A stretch of DNA of 64,000 nt from CAYWKU01 sp964459325 (GCA_964459325.1 CAYWKU010000009.1:1-64000), one strand, 5' to 3'. Positions 19,401 through 27,182 are shown, counted from the stretch's first letter. Numbers and translations are program-made. Notes: generated by a model not told the origin, from the sequence alone.

Positions 19401-20096
19401 GAAGTACAGAAACATAAGCCTGTTGATGAACTGGAGTGAATAATCGTGCGCCCATTTGGCATCGTCGGTCCGGGCGGATAATTTCCGTTGCAGGGCTTCA
19501 AATATCTCCCTGTAATGTTTATAGAATTGCTGGGTTACCGCCTCGACGTTGAAAGCTTCATCGTGACGATTTTGAATAGCCAGCGGCGACAATCCGAATA
19601 AATCGGGATGAATATCCGCAAGGTCAAGCATGGATATGCGTTCACACGCCGTCCGGAGGCGCTCGCCGGGTCCGACGGTAATCCGGCGGAAGAACCTCCT
19701 CCTTTTATCCTCATCCCTCTTTTTACGCTCCTCTCCGATATTCTTGACATTCACGAAATGCCATTGGTCCTGATTTTCATTCGAGAAGACAAAAAGAGCG
19801 TATTCGTATTCTTGCAAAAGCGCATTTATGACGGGGCGTTCGCGTGTTTTAAGCAGCTTATCGGAGGCCAGTTGGGAATAAATGACCTTGAATGCTTCGT
19901 CCTCCCCACCTGCGGCAAACAACAGCGGAGGCTCGGTGAGAGCTTCCCGGGCGGTATCGCTCCAATTGCGCTGGGAGATTGGTTTGTTTACCCGTTCGTA
20001 ATTAAGCTCACTCCAGAACAGTTGCTTCAGAGGTTCAAGGCCATCCAGATTTTTGAGCAAATTCAATACCGTTTCTCGATGTCCGTTTTCAGGCAC
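16482..20096 (-). CDS. Eco57I-type adenine DNA methyltransferase, large (restriction/defence system)
   Basis: 1204 residues from GTG 20096, with AGGGGG 7 bases upstream. An N-terminal region (about 1-220) of unknown role precedes a helical segment and SAM-binding motif I VLDPACGSGSFLVGM (446-460). A charged coiled coil (565-665) follows, then catalytic NPPY at 698-701 in FDIVIGNPPYVRQ, and a long C-terminal target-recognition part (about 860-1140). This is the gamma-class N6-adenine layout of Eco57I/PglX-like enzymes. I see no sure PD-(D/E)XK nuclease in the N-terminus. The PLD-helicase two small genes downstream would supply cleavage. Confidence 0.9.
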   Translation of the reverse strand: MPENGHRETVLNLLKNLDGLEPLKQLFWSELNYERVNKPISQRNWSDTAREALTEPPLLFAAGGEDEAFKVIYSQLASDKLLKTRERPVINALLQEYEYALFVFSNENQDQWHFVNVKNIGEERKKRDEDKRRRFFRRITVGPGERLRTACERISMLDLADIHPDLFGLSPLAIQNRHDEAFNVEAVTQQFYKHYREIFEALQRKLSARTDDAKWAHDYSLQFINRLMFLYFIQRKGWLGDDPEFLRNFWEAYKDSKQKKDNFFEKWLKVLFFEAFNNKFHGGHKHFPDDIKQALQMAPFLNGGLFEENDLDKKHNAEISDEDFHKIFNFLEGYNFTISEDSPLDQEVAVDPEMIGSVYENMVNVSEEFDDRGEGGIFYTHRTEIELMCRLSLVDNLANRIGGKHKTELYELVFAFEPDEKTAADAEIEKKGLWETVSNALKSTTVLDPACGSGSFLVGMLRVIDDLSERANEALGIEETPYERRKRIIRESLYGVDVVQWAVDIAELRLWLQLVVETRLEKAELKFRPLLPNLTFKIRRGDSLVQEVGGINLGHIKRNIGLSNELKGKITRLKAEKQKFFNNDPKAKYKRQSQLEAEELNLFRVILAAREHEIKERIKLLKRKIEGPSETQIRLDGTEEKKPHQVENEVRDLEVELERVQRAQKALKTTKDIPFVWDISFVEIFEGDKSGFDIVIGNPPYVRQENIADPNLARSEVTPENKKKYKEKLARSIYQAFPVFFKYDFYKDKAAYKMKSTGDLYIYFYFHGLSVLNRQGSFCFITSNSWLDVGYGQYLQEFLLKHAHVKMIIDNRAKRSFASAEVNTVIALFSASDEKSSQGLDKNARFVMFHVPFDEVLSPVIFEEIEEAGDKNSTPDYRVFPVRQEELLMEGLETKDEEKGKSSPKPRGPLIKTAKYIGNKWGGKYLRAPEIYWTILEKGKDKLVRLGDVAEVRRGITTGANEFFYLDEEKIKEWGIEEEFLKTVIVSPRESKSIEIKPEELPNKAFICHKEKSKLQGTNALSYIKWGEKQQFHTRPSCRGRVRWYEFPEKKWANILWPMIHNERHCVFWNKYNVVVDHNLFEIFGHNENLIWGSLFWSAQILFRELHGRVNLGQGALKTEGIDIKTLYVLNLNNHSTSEKIQNIPNAFFKSRIKSIAEELENPERRSFDDIIFDALGLTKGEREAVYEAVVELVEWRLKKAKSV

Positions 20097-20310
20097 TATA
20101 TATCCCCCTGCTTCAAAATCAGTTATTATGCTTTTCTGTCAAAATTCAGCGAAAATATACTCCAATTGGTGAATTTTTTCAAGGGTTTTCAAATAAAAAA
20201 TTTGTCGCAATTTCCATCTGTATACTCACAGACCTGATTATACTACCTTATACTATGATATTTTTGAGGGTATTTGTGACAGATGCGGTCATAGAACTGT
20301 GGGTGATTGG

Positions 20311-20345
20311 AAAAGAGGGCCGACAGGCGGGTGCTGCCGACCCTC
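20311..20345 (-). terminator. Rho-independent terminator after the Rad52-like gene
   Basis: On the minus strand GAGGGTCGGCA pairs with TGTCGGCCCTC across a short loop and is followed by TTTT. It closes the 22.6-20.3-kb operon; the methyltransferase operon begins separately about 215 bp further on. Confidence 0.75.
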
Positions 20346-20353
20346 GGTGCGGG

Positions 20354-20968
20354 TTAACGGCCTGATATGTCTTGGATGATTTCGCTTGCTTCGCTCTTGG
20401 TGAGATAGTCGGGCACTTTCCCGAAAGTGTCCACGCAGAGGTCTCTGACATCCTTGTTGGAAAGGCCCTTGTCCTGGGCGATGGCGAATATGGCCTTGAT
20501 TTGCCGGGTGGTGGCTCTCCCGTTGCCGCCTCCGTTGCCGTTGCCCTTGTCGTGGTGGTTGTGATAGGTGGGGCCGGTGGAGTGGTAGGGCTGATGGCTA
20601 TGGTATAAGTGGAGGCCTATTCCGAGCAGTGTGACGGCCTTTTTCAGGGCGTCGGTGGCTGCGGATTTAAGGTCGTCGCCGATGCTGATGGCGCTGTTGT
20701 CGTCGCGTCGTCGGCTGACGGATGAGGAGCCGAACTGTTCCTTGACCAGACCTTGCGCAGTGAGGCGGCCCATCACCAGAACTTCTTCCTCGCCAACGTG
20801 GTGGTAAGTGATTTCGAACGACCAGTCGCACTCAAAGGCTTCGTTCAGCCTCTCGATGACCGCGTGGCCCTCGATATAATCGAGCGTCTGGCCGAAGTTG
20901 CCCTGGCGTTGCTTTATCTGCTCCGGTGAAAAGGCACGCTCCAGTGTTTCGCGGATTTCAGGTTCCAT
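20354..20968 (-). CDS. Rad52/Rad22-type single-strand annealing protein
   Basis: 204 residues from ATG 20968 after GGAGAAGA. The annealing core runs about 10-125: LDYIEGHAVIERLNEAF, WSFEITYHHVGEEEVLVMGR, then SIGDDLKSAATDALKKAVTL and LLGIGLHLY, typical of Rad52 homologues in phages and mobile elements. A His/Gly/Asn-rich linker (about 128-152) precedes a C-terminal helical domain (TRQIKAIFAIAQDKGLSNKD). It probably anneals complementary DNA ends in recombination, perhaps with the RecB-like nuclease. Confidence 0.87.
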   Translation of the reverse strand: MEPEIRETLERAFSPEQIKQRQGNFGQTLDYIEGHAVIERLNEAFECDWSFEITYHHVGEEEVLVMGRLTAQGLVKEQFGSSSVSRRRDDNSAISIGDDLKSAATDALKKAVTLLGIGLHLYHSHQPYHSTGPTYHNHHDKGNGNGGGNGRATTRQIKAIFAIAQDKGLSNKDVRDLCVDTFGKVPDYLTKSEASEIIQDISGR

Positions 20969-21118
20969 CTTCTTCTCCTTCCCTGAAAATGACAGGCCCC
21001 GACCTGATAGATGGCAAGCCGGGGCACTGTAGGTTGGCTGAATGGTGAATGGTGGACGCACTTCTGCCGCTTGTGACTTACTCACCTCCTCTCAATGTAT
21101 TCGATTGTCGGTTTTGAA

Positions 21119-21298
21119 TTATTCTTCGGCGGGTTCTTCCTGGAAATTCTGCAGGCATCCGGTGTGGAAAAAGCCGTGGTCCAGGGATGGGCAGTGGTCT
21201 CCGTTAGCCTCGATGCAGCGGCGAATTTCGTAAGTGTGAGTGTCCGCATGTTCGATTGGCTCCTCGCAAAGTGCACACAGGGTTTCGTCCTCGTACAT
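21119..21298 (-). CDS. Small zinc-finger-like protein (59 aa)
   Basis: ATG 21298 follows GGAGGTGAAATCC. The product begins MYEDETLCALCEEPIEHADT, and later holds a Cys near DHCPSLDHGFFHTGC, giving a C-x2-C ... C/H-x2-C set likely to bind zinc. It shares this layout with the next small gene (21348-21536), so the two are probably related. Role unknown. Confidence 0.65.
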   Translation of the reverse strand: MYEDETLCALCEEPIEHADTHTYEIRRCIEANGDHCPSLDHGFFHTGCLQNFQEEPAEE

Positions 21299-21347
21299 GG
21301 ATTTCACCTCCTTTCAATCAATGTTATTTGAGGGTCGTGAGGCGGGT

Positions 21348-21536
21348 TTATTGCAGGACAGCCTGCTCAAGCATAACGAGCGGGTTTACGTTGGCGAGAA
21401 AACATGAGGCATGGAAATAGGCGATTTGCATTTCGGGCGTATAGTCGCCTCTTTCTACAAATCCCAGGCGAACTTCGATGACCTCGTCATCATCAGTTAT
21501 AGCCTCCCTGCAGGCTTCACACCTGATTTGGCACAT
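21348..21536 (-). CDS. Small zinc-finger-like protein (62 aa)
   Basis: ATG 21536 follows GGAGGTGAGAAGG inside the end of the ArdC-like gene, 20-base overlap. Product begins MCQIRCEACREAITDDDEV and ends with an AYFHASCFLANVNPL segment: C-x2-C plus H-x2-C, as in the neighbouring small protein. Likely zinc-binding; function unknown. Confidence 0.65.
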   Translation of the reverse strand: MCQIRCEACREAITDDDEVIEVRLGFVERGDYTPEMQIAYFHASCFLANVNPLVMLEQAVLQ

Positions 21537-22359
21537 CCTTCTCACCTCCTTCCTGTGGGTAGATTGCTCCGAGTATTTCGCTGGCGGCACGATGGATGGC
21601 TTCAAGCGATTGCTGAAGGTCATAAGACTTGTGATACAAACTCAAGTATCTTTCAGAACCCGTTTCCGGCAATCCTATATGGTTACAAACCACATACGCT
21701 GTTGCCTCTGCCTCCAGTTCTTTCTGTTCATCGCTCAACTCTTTTCGTTTCGCCTTGGTGTGGTGTATCAATTCATGTGCGATTTCATGCACCAACACCA
21801 CCGCTTGCTCGGTTGGGTTTTTGTTTTCGTCAATAATTACTTCTCCCAGCGTTGAATAACCGTAGCAGTTGGACAGAGGTACAAACCTGACCTTGATAGG
21901 TGGTTGTTTGTTATCGCAGTATTTGGTGAGAGTTTGCAGTAGTCCCTTGTGCGTATCCCGAAGATTTATGGAAGCCAGTTCTGGTAGCGGCTCGCCTTCG
22001 GTCTGGGAAACATCAAAGACGTGAACGACCCGAAATATGAGGAAGTATTCGTCTTCATCTTCCTCAAGCTCCTCATCCTTCCTTCTTAGCCGCATAGGTG
22101 CAAATATGGCGATGCCCTTCTCACCGTGCCTGACTTGTCTACCGAGTTTCTGCCATGTCTTATAACCTGCCACTCGTGTTGCTGAAGGCATCTGCATAGC
22201 AATAAGAAGGCAGTTGCACCATGAGTAACGGTGGAACATGGACATGGCCTTGAGTACCCGTTTGAATTCCTTGCTGCTTTTCACTTCATTGATACCCTGT
22301 TTGAGCTTTTCAATAAGTTCCTTTGTTTTTTCCTTTCCTTTGGTTTTCGTAGTAGTCAT
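21517..22359 (-). CDS. ArdC-like antirestriction protein with metallopeptidase domain
   Basis: 280 residues. The N-terminal ArdC/DUF1738-type ssDNA-binding domain has FHRYSWCNCLLIAMQMP, VAGYKTWQKLGRQVRHGEKG and AIFAPM. The C-terminal domain carries HEIAHELIHH (zincin HExxH) and EAEATAYVV. ArdC proteins on plasmids protect incoming single-stranded DNA from host restriction. Overlaps the gene before it by 4 bases and the small zinc protein after it. In keeping with an element that enters cells as single-stranded DNA, though no relaxase is present. Confidence 0.87.
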   Translation of the reverse strand: MTTTKTKGKEKTKELIEKLKQGINEVKSSKEFKRVLKAMSMFHRYSWCNCLLIAMQMPSATRVAGYKTWQKLGRQVRHGEKGIAIFAPMRLRRKDEELEEDEDEYFLIFRVVHVFDVSQTEGEPLPELASINLRDTHKGLLQTLTKYCDNKQPPIKVRFVPLSNCYGYSTLGEVIIDENKNPTEQAVVLVHEIAHELIHHTKAKRKELSDEQKELEAEATAYVVCNHIGLPETGSERYLSLYHKSYDLQQSLEAIHRAASEILGAIYPQEGGEKDVPNQV

Positions 22360-22589
22360 GTTTCCTCCTTTCCGGGGAACTCGATTTCGAGTTGCTCCGC
22401 GTTTGTCTCCACCTTCGCCAGTCTGAGGTGGCCTCCCTGCGTAAATTCAATCTTGAAGCCTGCGAAAAATTCGGTTCCGGTCTCTTCCGCCCATTCCATC
22501 ACCTCCTTTTCCAGTTCCGGGTATTCTTGGAACAATCGTTGTCGGTAGTAGAGGCTGCGAAGTTTCCTCGCCGCCTGCTTCGCCTTCAT
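22356..22589 (-). CDS. Hypothetical 77-residue protein, first gene of the ArdC operon
   Basis: ATG 22589 after AAGGAGGTGCAGT; stop overlaps the ArdC-like start by 4 bases. Product begins MKAKQAARKLRSLYYRQRLF and is helical and charged, then a short beta segment (FFAGFKIEFTQGGHLRLAKV). No family recognised. It follows a strong terminator, so transcription of this operon must start between, or read through, the hairpin. Confidence 0.6.
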   Translation of the reverse strand: MKAKQAARKLRSLYYRQRLFQEYPELEKEVMEWAEETGTEFFAGFKIEFTQGGHLRLAKVETNAEQLEIEFPGKEET

Positions 22590-22622
22590 ACTGCACCTCC
22601 TTTCGTCGCCGTTTCCAGGCAC

Positions 22623-22657
22623 AAAAAAAGCCCGCTATCCGCTTTTGGGATAGGGGC
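22623..22657 (-). terminator. Strong terminator or attenuator upstream of the ArdC operon
   Basis: Minus strand: GCCC-CTATCC pairs with GGATAG-C-GGGC (one bulge) and is followed by seven T. It lies only about 35 bases before the first start codon of the operon, so it may attenuate transcription arriving from the HTH gene. Confidence 0.75.
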
Positions 22658-23346
22658 TATAATGGATACTGAGGAAGCCTTCGCTCAGGTCACATTAGGG
22701 GCCTCGTTGCACTTTTTGAGGTGTTGGGAAAAGAGGGGAAAGATGAAAGATGGCATAAAGAACCGTATAAAAGCAGAGATAAATTTCAGAGTAATTTCTT
22801 TACAGTCAATAACTGTTCATCTTACTGTTCAATATTTATATTATCCTTTGTAATCAGATAGTTATAACTGGCTATACTTGGATTTAGTATACACACTCAA
22901 CTTTAGAAAAAAACTGTTTAGGTGTTCAAAATTTCCTGAGAAACTCCAGATATCAGAAACCCAAATCAAGGATACGTTTGAATACATTCCAAGATCAGTG
23001 CTCGTCTAAGGCCTTGGTATCATAATCGAGGACAATAAGTACAGTCTCCGCTACCCAAGCCTGATATACACCTGGTAGTAGCTCTATAAATCAATTATTG
23101 AAAAAGCCGCTATCCATTCCAGCGGTGATATCCCGCTGGATAGGATAGTTTTCTTTGCTTCTTTCTTTTTCAAAAAGAAAGATGGGTTTTCTTGGTTCCT
23201 TCTTTATCAAAAGAAGGGACGGTCTAAGGCTTTGTATTCTTTGATACTTGAATACTTAAATATATGGTTTCTTATTATTTGTATTCTTAGGGTTGAACAA
23301 TTGCACGTAGCCGCTGCATTCTTGCACAGAAATGAACCATACACGC
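22658..23346. other. Gene-poor, A+T-rich interval of the element
   Basis: About 690 bp with no gene I can support on either strand. Contents: a bidirectional terminator-like hairpin (23110-23148) and two short AT-rich palindromes near 23160-23180 and 23196-23216. Such a stretch beside an HTH replication-type gene could hold an origin or a small RNA, but nothing visible proves either. Confidence 0.5.
23110..23148. terminator. Two-stage hairpin, probable bidirectional terminator
   Basis: CTATCC (23110-23115) pairs with GGATAG (23143-23148) and inside it CCAGCGG pairs with CCGCTGG. T-rich tracts flank it on both strands. On the minus strand it would end transcripts from the HTH gene at 24015-23347. 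Confidence 0.6.
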
Positions 23347-24015
23347 TCAATATTGCACCGCACTCGTGCAACTTTGCACATACTCAACCTCATACTCATA
23401 ATCATTCTCTTCAGCACCTTCGAAGTATTCCATGTTGTAAGGCAATTTTTTCCAGGGGTTCAAAAACCCTCTCGCTTGCTTCACTATCTCGGGTTCGTTC
23501 TGCAATGGTTCTTTGGTAAGCCATCGAACAGATATAATGTCAGGGTGGAAAAAGTAGATATTCAGATAATTGTTCGATTTCTTGCTTCTCATTGAAACAA
23601 TCTGAATAACTCCCGCTTCGGCCAATTTTTGGTTGTTCCTTGTGATGGTACTCCTATTCATATCGAACCGCTTAGCTAAGGTGGAGATGCTTGGGAAGCA
23701 ATAATCACGTTTTCCATAGGCAAGGTGCAACAACCGCGACAGGTAGCCAATATCATGGTTGGAAAGGCCCATATAATAAATTGCATTCGAATGGATGTTG
23801 TACCGCCTCACCATTTCCTCTTCGGATACTCCCTGAGAAAACGGGTTCTTTTCCAAGGAAGAGGGTATTTCTGTGTTATCCAAACCTTCTTTATCCATCA
23901 ACATTTCCCTTGCGTAAACAAAATCCTCGTTGCTTATGTCGTATAAGATAACGTTATCCTGCGTCATCTTACCGCTTTTTATTTCCTTTATTATGTCTTC
24001 TCTCCTCAATTCCAT
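23347..24015 (-). CDS. HTH_36-type replication/regulatory protein
   Basis: 222 residues. ATG 24015 follows TAAGGAGAAAGG. A helix-turn-helix lies at about residues 105-140 (FPSISTLAKRFDMNRSTITR). The N-terminal third is acidic and the C-terminus contains a tyrosine/glutamate-rich tail. Proteins with this HTH often start phage or plasmid replication or control copy number. The exact role is not provable here. Confidence 0.65.
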   Translation of the reverse strand: MELRREDIIKEIKSGKMTQDNVILYDISNEDFVYAREMLMDKEGLDNTEIPSSLEKNPFSQGVSEEEMVRRYNIHSNAIYYMGLSNHDIGYLSRLLHLAYGKRDYCFPSISTLAKRFDMNRSTITRNNQKLAEAGVIQIVSMRSKKSNNYLNIYFFHPDIISVRWLTKEPLQNEPEIVKQARGFLNPWKKLPYNMEYFEGAEENDYEYEVEYVQSCTSAVQY

Positions 24016-24098
24016 TGTCCTTTCTCCTTATATTATCTCTGATAGGGGTTGGTCCGGGTAAGGGAAATCCCTCACCCGGCCAATCTCTGCGAAATCAA

Positions 24099-24272
24099 CT
24101 AAGTAAGATGGGTTTTTTTCCCAGACTTACCCGTCTTAGTGCGTTTCCTCTCCTGGGTGTACTGACGCATAAAACGCTCGATCAACCACCTCATAGACCT
24201 GCCTTCCTCCTTGGCGCACCTGCGGAACTCCTTGTAAGTTGCAGGATCAATGCTCAATAAATACTTCTTCAT
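24099..24272 (-). CDS. Ribbon-helix-helix protein (57 aa)
   Basis: ATG 24272 after AAAGGAGGACATTGAG. Product begins MKKYLLSIDPATYKEFRRCA, then EEGRSMRWLIERFMRQYT, the beta-strand/helix/helix pattern of Arc/CopG DNA-binding dimers, followed by a lysine-rich tail. It sits next to the right junction and could control excision or the leftward operons. Confidence 0.7.
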   Translation of the reverse strand: MKKYLLSIDPATYKEFRRCAKEEGRSMRWLIERFMRQYTQERKRTKTGKSGKKTHLT

Positions 24273-24358
24273 CTCAATGTCCTCCTTTATCAAAATTTGG
24301 TATGCGGAACACCGCACCCATACCTAAAGTAAATGTATTCTTGTGCCACAGACCAATC

Positions 24359-24384
24359 TCGCGCTGCACTTTCGCTGCACTTTT
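24359..24384. promoter_or_regulatory. Probable integrase arm-binding site, right
   Basis: 26-bp block identical to 8168-8193, containing two GCTGCACTTT repeats. It lies about 124 bp inside the right junction, compared with 24 bp inside the left one. Confidence 0.6.
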
Positions 24385-24507
24385 TTTGAAATACACACTA
24401 CAAGATGGAAATAATGGACTTCACGGAGTATTGCCCGTTTTCGCTAAGTTACTGTTTTTACTTGAAAAGGCCCAAGTTCCGGGCACTTGGGCCATTCCAA
24501 GTTCTAA

Positions 24508-24572
<65 letters not shown>

Positions 24573-24679
24573 GGCGTTCCTAACCAACCTTCTGAATCCA
24601 TGTGGCTGTTTTTTGTGGCTACCCGAGGGAAGCTGAGTGAAAAATCAGGTGAGTGGCCTTAATTGGAAGGGGGCATACC

Positions 24680-25117
24680 TTGGCGCAAAAATCACTTAAA
24701 AAGGAACTTACTGTTAAAAAATGTGAGGATTGGGATATCCTTAAGGGATGGGTAAGAATTAATAATATCAGCAGACAAGTAGATAATAGAAATGTAATCA
24801 ATCGAAAAAATATCTGCAAAATATCCTTAAGTAGAAATGGTGAAGAGTTTTTTGTTTATAGGTCCATAATGGGAGAAAACGAAAAAGATATCATCCGTAT
24901 GGATAAAGATACTCGTTTAGCCCTGAATGTAAGGACAGGAGACAAACATGAGTTTGACCTTCAAAAAATAGAACCTCTTTCTGATCCATTCGCCCATATT
25001 TACTATTACCTATATCATCCAGACAGATCGATCCAAGTCAGCTCATGGTTAGGTGGTTTAAGCATTGTCCTAGCTTTATTGGGCTTACTTATCTCAGCAC
25101 TTTATGTAATATTTTGA
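24680..25117 (+). CDS. Hypothetical protein with C-terminal membrane segment
   Basis: 145 residues if TTG 24680 is used, which follows GGAAGGGGG by 6 bases; GTG 24653 is the alternative start. The soluble, mixed alpha/beta part is followed by one hydrophobic span (WLGGLSIVLALLGLLISALY) near the C-terminus. No family recognised. A+T-rich, unlike the chromosome around it. Ten bases separate it from the predicted nuclease gene, so the two are probably one operon. Confidence 0.7.
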   Translation: MAQKSLKKELTVKKCEDWDILKGWVRINNISRQVDNRNVINRKNICKISLSRNGEEFFVYRSIMGENEKDIIRMDKDTRLALNVRTGDKHEFDLQKIEPLSDPFAHIYYYLYHPDRSIQVSSWLGGLSIVLALLGLLISALYVIF

Positions 25118-25127
25118 GGATTATTTT

Positions 25128-26021
25128 ATGGCTGATAATTTTAAAGATAATGATGTGTCTAGGGTCAGGGATACACTTAGACGAATTGAGAGCGAGCTTA
25201 GAAAAGCTTCAAATAGCTGGGAAAGGCAATTTTATGTGCCCGATGATTATGATAAGTATGATAAAAAATCGGCTGAGATTTATTTGAAAGGGGCTTGGAG
25301 AGCCATTCTTTCACTTTTTGAAATCCTAGATCACCAAGTTCTACTAAGCGAGGCTCTTAAAGATTATTCCAATTTTCAGAAAAACCCTCTAGATTCCGAA
25401 ATGGGCCCTGAAGAACCATATTTAATTTGGGATCAAAAAGCTTTGGAATACATAAGTGTCCTGGAAACAATATACCCTGAGATGGAAAATGGTAAAACAG
25501 ACATACAGACAAAGGAATTAATCGGCATATTAGAAAGATGTGAGCTCTATGTTATTTCCCCTACTCTTTTTTCGTGGAAGCCAATAGACGAGCAAGACAT
25601 TCATGAGCGTATTGAACAACTATTAAAGTGTGTTTACCCTGATTTAAAAACAAACCCAACTATATCTAAACCTATAAAAGGCTTTAAACCTGACACCGGT
25701 ATAACTTCTCTTAAAACGCTTATCGAATATAAGTATATAGTTTGCCAAGAAGATGCTAAAAGAATCGTCGATGAATTACTAGCAGACTTGGGGGGATATC
25801 ATGGCCATGAATATAAAAAGTATATCTTTGTCATATATGAAACTGAAAGAATTAGGACACGTGAAGAGTGGAATGATCTGATATCAGCCAGCACTCCGGC
25901 AAGTCCAACTAGTGTGGTTTTGCTAAAAGGTACTTCACCAACAGAGTTGGATCGGGAGATAGCGGAAAAACATCGTATGCAAAGAAAGAAAAAAAAACCT
26001 ATAAAGCCAAAAGCCAAATAA
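25128..26021 (+). CDS. Predicted PD-(D/E)XK nuclease
   Basis: 297 residues. The N-terminal half is helical with no family recognised. From residue 186 comes a compact core: KPDTGITSLKTLIEYKYI (Asp189 ... Glu200-Tyr-Lys202), then helix AKRIVDELLADLGGYHGHEY and strand KYIFVIYETERI. That is the PD-(D/E)XK arrangement seen in DpnII/MboI-like and other orphan nucleases. The C-terminus is very basic (RKKKKPIKPKAK). Very A+T-rich codon use points to recent acquisition. With the membrane protein upstream it may be a two-gene defence unit; this is inference. Confidence 0.72.
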   Translation: MADNFKDNDVSRVRDTLRRIESELRKASNSWERQFYVPDDYDKYDKKSAEIYLKGAWRAILSLFEILDHQVLLSEALKDYSNFQKNPLDSEMGPEEPYLIWDQKALEYISVLETIYPEMENGKTDIQTKELIGILERCELYVISPTLFSWKPIDEQDIHERIEQLLKCVYPDLKTNPTISKPIKGFKPDTGITSLKTLIEYKYIVCQEDAKRIVDELLADLGGYHGHEYKKYIFVIYETERIRTREEWNDLISASTPASPTSVVLLKGTSPTELDREIAEKHRMQRKKKKPIKPKAK

Positions 26022-26119
26022 TGCTTTCGCAAAATCTCCTATTTCCATTCTAAATATGCATGAGGACCCTTTAACAGATATATATACCCTCTCGTCTTGA
26101 GCGACTCCCCCTCTGGTTA

Positions 26120-26295
26120 TCATGCCTTCTTGCCGTTCTTCCCTATGGAGTTGATGCCGTTCTTCAGGTCTTCGGCGTCCACCTTGTTGTAGCGTTTGAA
26201 CATCTCAATGGTGCTGTGGCCGGTTATGGCCATGATGACGAAGTCGTGCACCCCGGCCCTGCGGGCGTTGGTTACGAAGGTGTGGCGGATTTTTA
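26120..26295 (-). pseudogene. C-terminal stump of a second tyrosine recombinase
   Basis: Minus-strand frame encodes RHTFVTNARRAGVHDFVI, GHSTIEMFKRYNKVDAED and a lysine-rich end before TGA 26120. It retains the His/Arg box and the nucleophile Tyr region, but everything upstream of the RHTF motif is gone. G+C-rich codon use differs from the AT-rich genes beside it. It is the remains of another integrase, related to but distinct from the intact one at 8-9 kb. Confidence 0.88.
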
Positions 26296-26465
26296 TCGGA
26301 ATAGTGCTTTTAAAAATTAATCAATACCACTTTAAATGGTTGTTTCCACATGGTCACATCCGAAGGAGACAAACCTCTTTGAATGTGAGGTAGTTTTGAT
26401 ATAAATTAGTAAAGCCTTTTCATAAAGAACGTGTGAGCGAAAACATACCTTCGGGATAATGAAGT
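26296..26465 (+). other. Leader region of the aldolase-kinase genes
   Basis: A+T-rich 170 bp between the integrase stump and the KDPG aldolase gene. It must hold the promoter; I see no clear -35/-10 pair or operator. The CGGGATAATGAAGT before the ATG is a poor ribosome site. Confidence 0.35.
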
Positions 26466-27107
26466 ATGAGTGATGAAGAAATTTTCAAAAAGCTGAGTGA
26501 TTACAAAGTAGTTCCGGTGGTGGCCATAGAATCCTCCGAACACGCTCTGGAATTGTCGGACGCGTTAATTGAGGGAGGTCTTCCGGTGGCGGAAGTCACA
26601 TTCAGGACTTCCTCGGCGGCGGAAGTCATTGAACTTATACGAAACAAACGGCCGGAAATGTTTGTGGGAGCAGGGACCGTACTGTCTGTGGAGAACCTGG
26701 AAAAAGCCAGGGATGCAGGAGCTAAATTCGGCGTTGCGCCCGGATTGAATCCCGAAATTGTAAATTATGCGCACAGAATCGGGCTGCCTTTCATTCCGGG
26801 AGTAGCCACGGCCAGCGAGGTTGAACAAGGCTTGTCGCTGGGATGTCGGACGTTGAAGTTTTTCCCGGCAGGCGCCATGGGTGGACCTTCAACTTTAAAG
26901 GCGCTCTCAGGCCCTTACGCTCATACGGGAGTGCGCTTCATGCCCACGGGTGGAGTTAAAATTGAAAATATGCAGCAATACCTTAAGATGGATGCAGTAG
27001 CCTTTGTAGGTGGGACCTGGATTGCCCCAAAACCTGACATTAATAAGGGGGAATGGGAGAAAATAAGAGAAAGAGTCGTGGAAGTTACTTCCATGCTGAA
27101 GAAGTAA
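26466..27107 (+). CDS. eda: KDPG/KHG aldolase
   Basis: 213 residues, the usual size. It has the class I aldolase barrel: VVAIESSEHALELSDALIEG, PVAEVTFRTSSAAEVIEL, FVGAGTVLSVENLEKARDAG, and LKFFPAGAMGGPSTLKALSG, with the Schiff-base lysine expected in the LKFFPA strand. It splits 2-keto-3-deoxy-6-phosphogluconate into pyruvate and glyceraldehyde-3-phosphate in the cytoplasm. Followed by KDG kinase on the same strand, completing the hexuronate pathway whose earlier steps lie on the opposite strand. Confidence 0.95.
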   Translation: MSDEEIFKKLSDYKVVPVVAIESSEHALELSDALIEGGLPVAEVTFRTSSAAEVIELIRNKRPEMFVGAGTVLSVENLEKARDAGAKFGVAPGLNPEIVNYAHRIGLPFIPGVATASEVEQGLSLGCRTLKFFPAGAMGGPSTLKALSGPYAHTGVRFMPTGGVKIENMQQYLKMDAVAFVGGTWIAPKPDINKGEWEKIRERVVEVTSMLKK

Positions 27108-27182
27108 AATGGCACGGTTTTCGACATATAGTTAATACTAGAATTTATTTAGCCGGAAGAAATTTTTAACTTGGAGGTAGAC

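Noticed and set aside
12788..20096. BREX or DISARM system
   Set aside because: No BrxC/PglZ/BrxL-type genes, no DUF1998 protein and no separate PLD gene; only the methyltransferase and a PLD-SNF2 fusion are shared themes.
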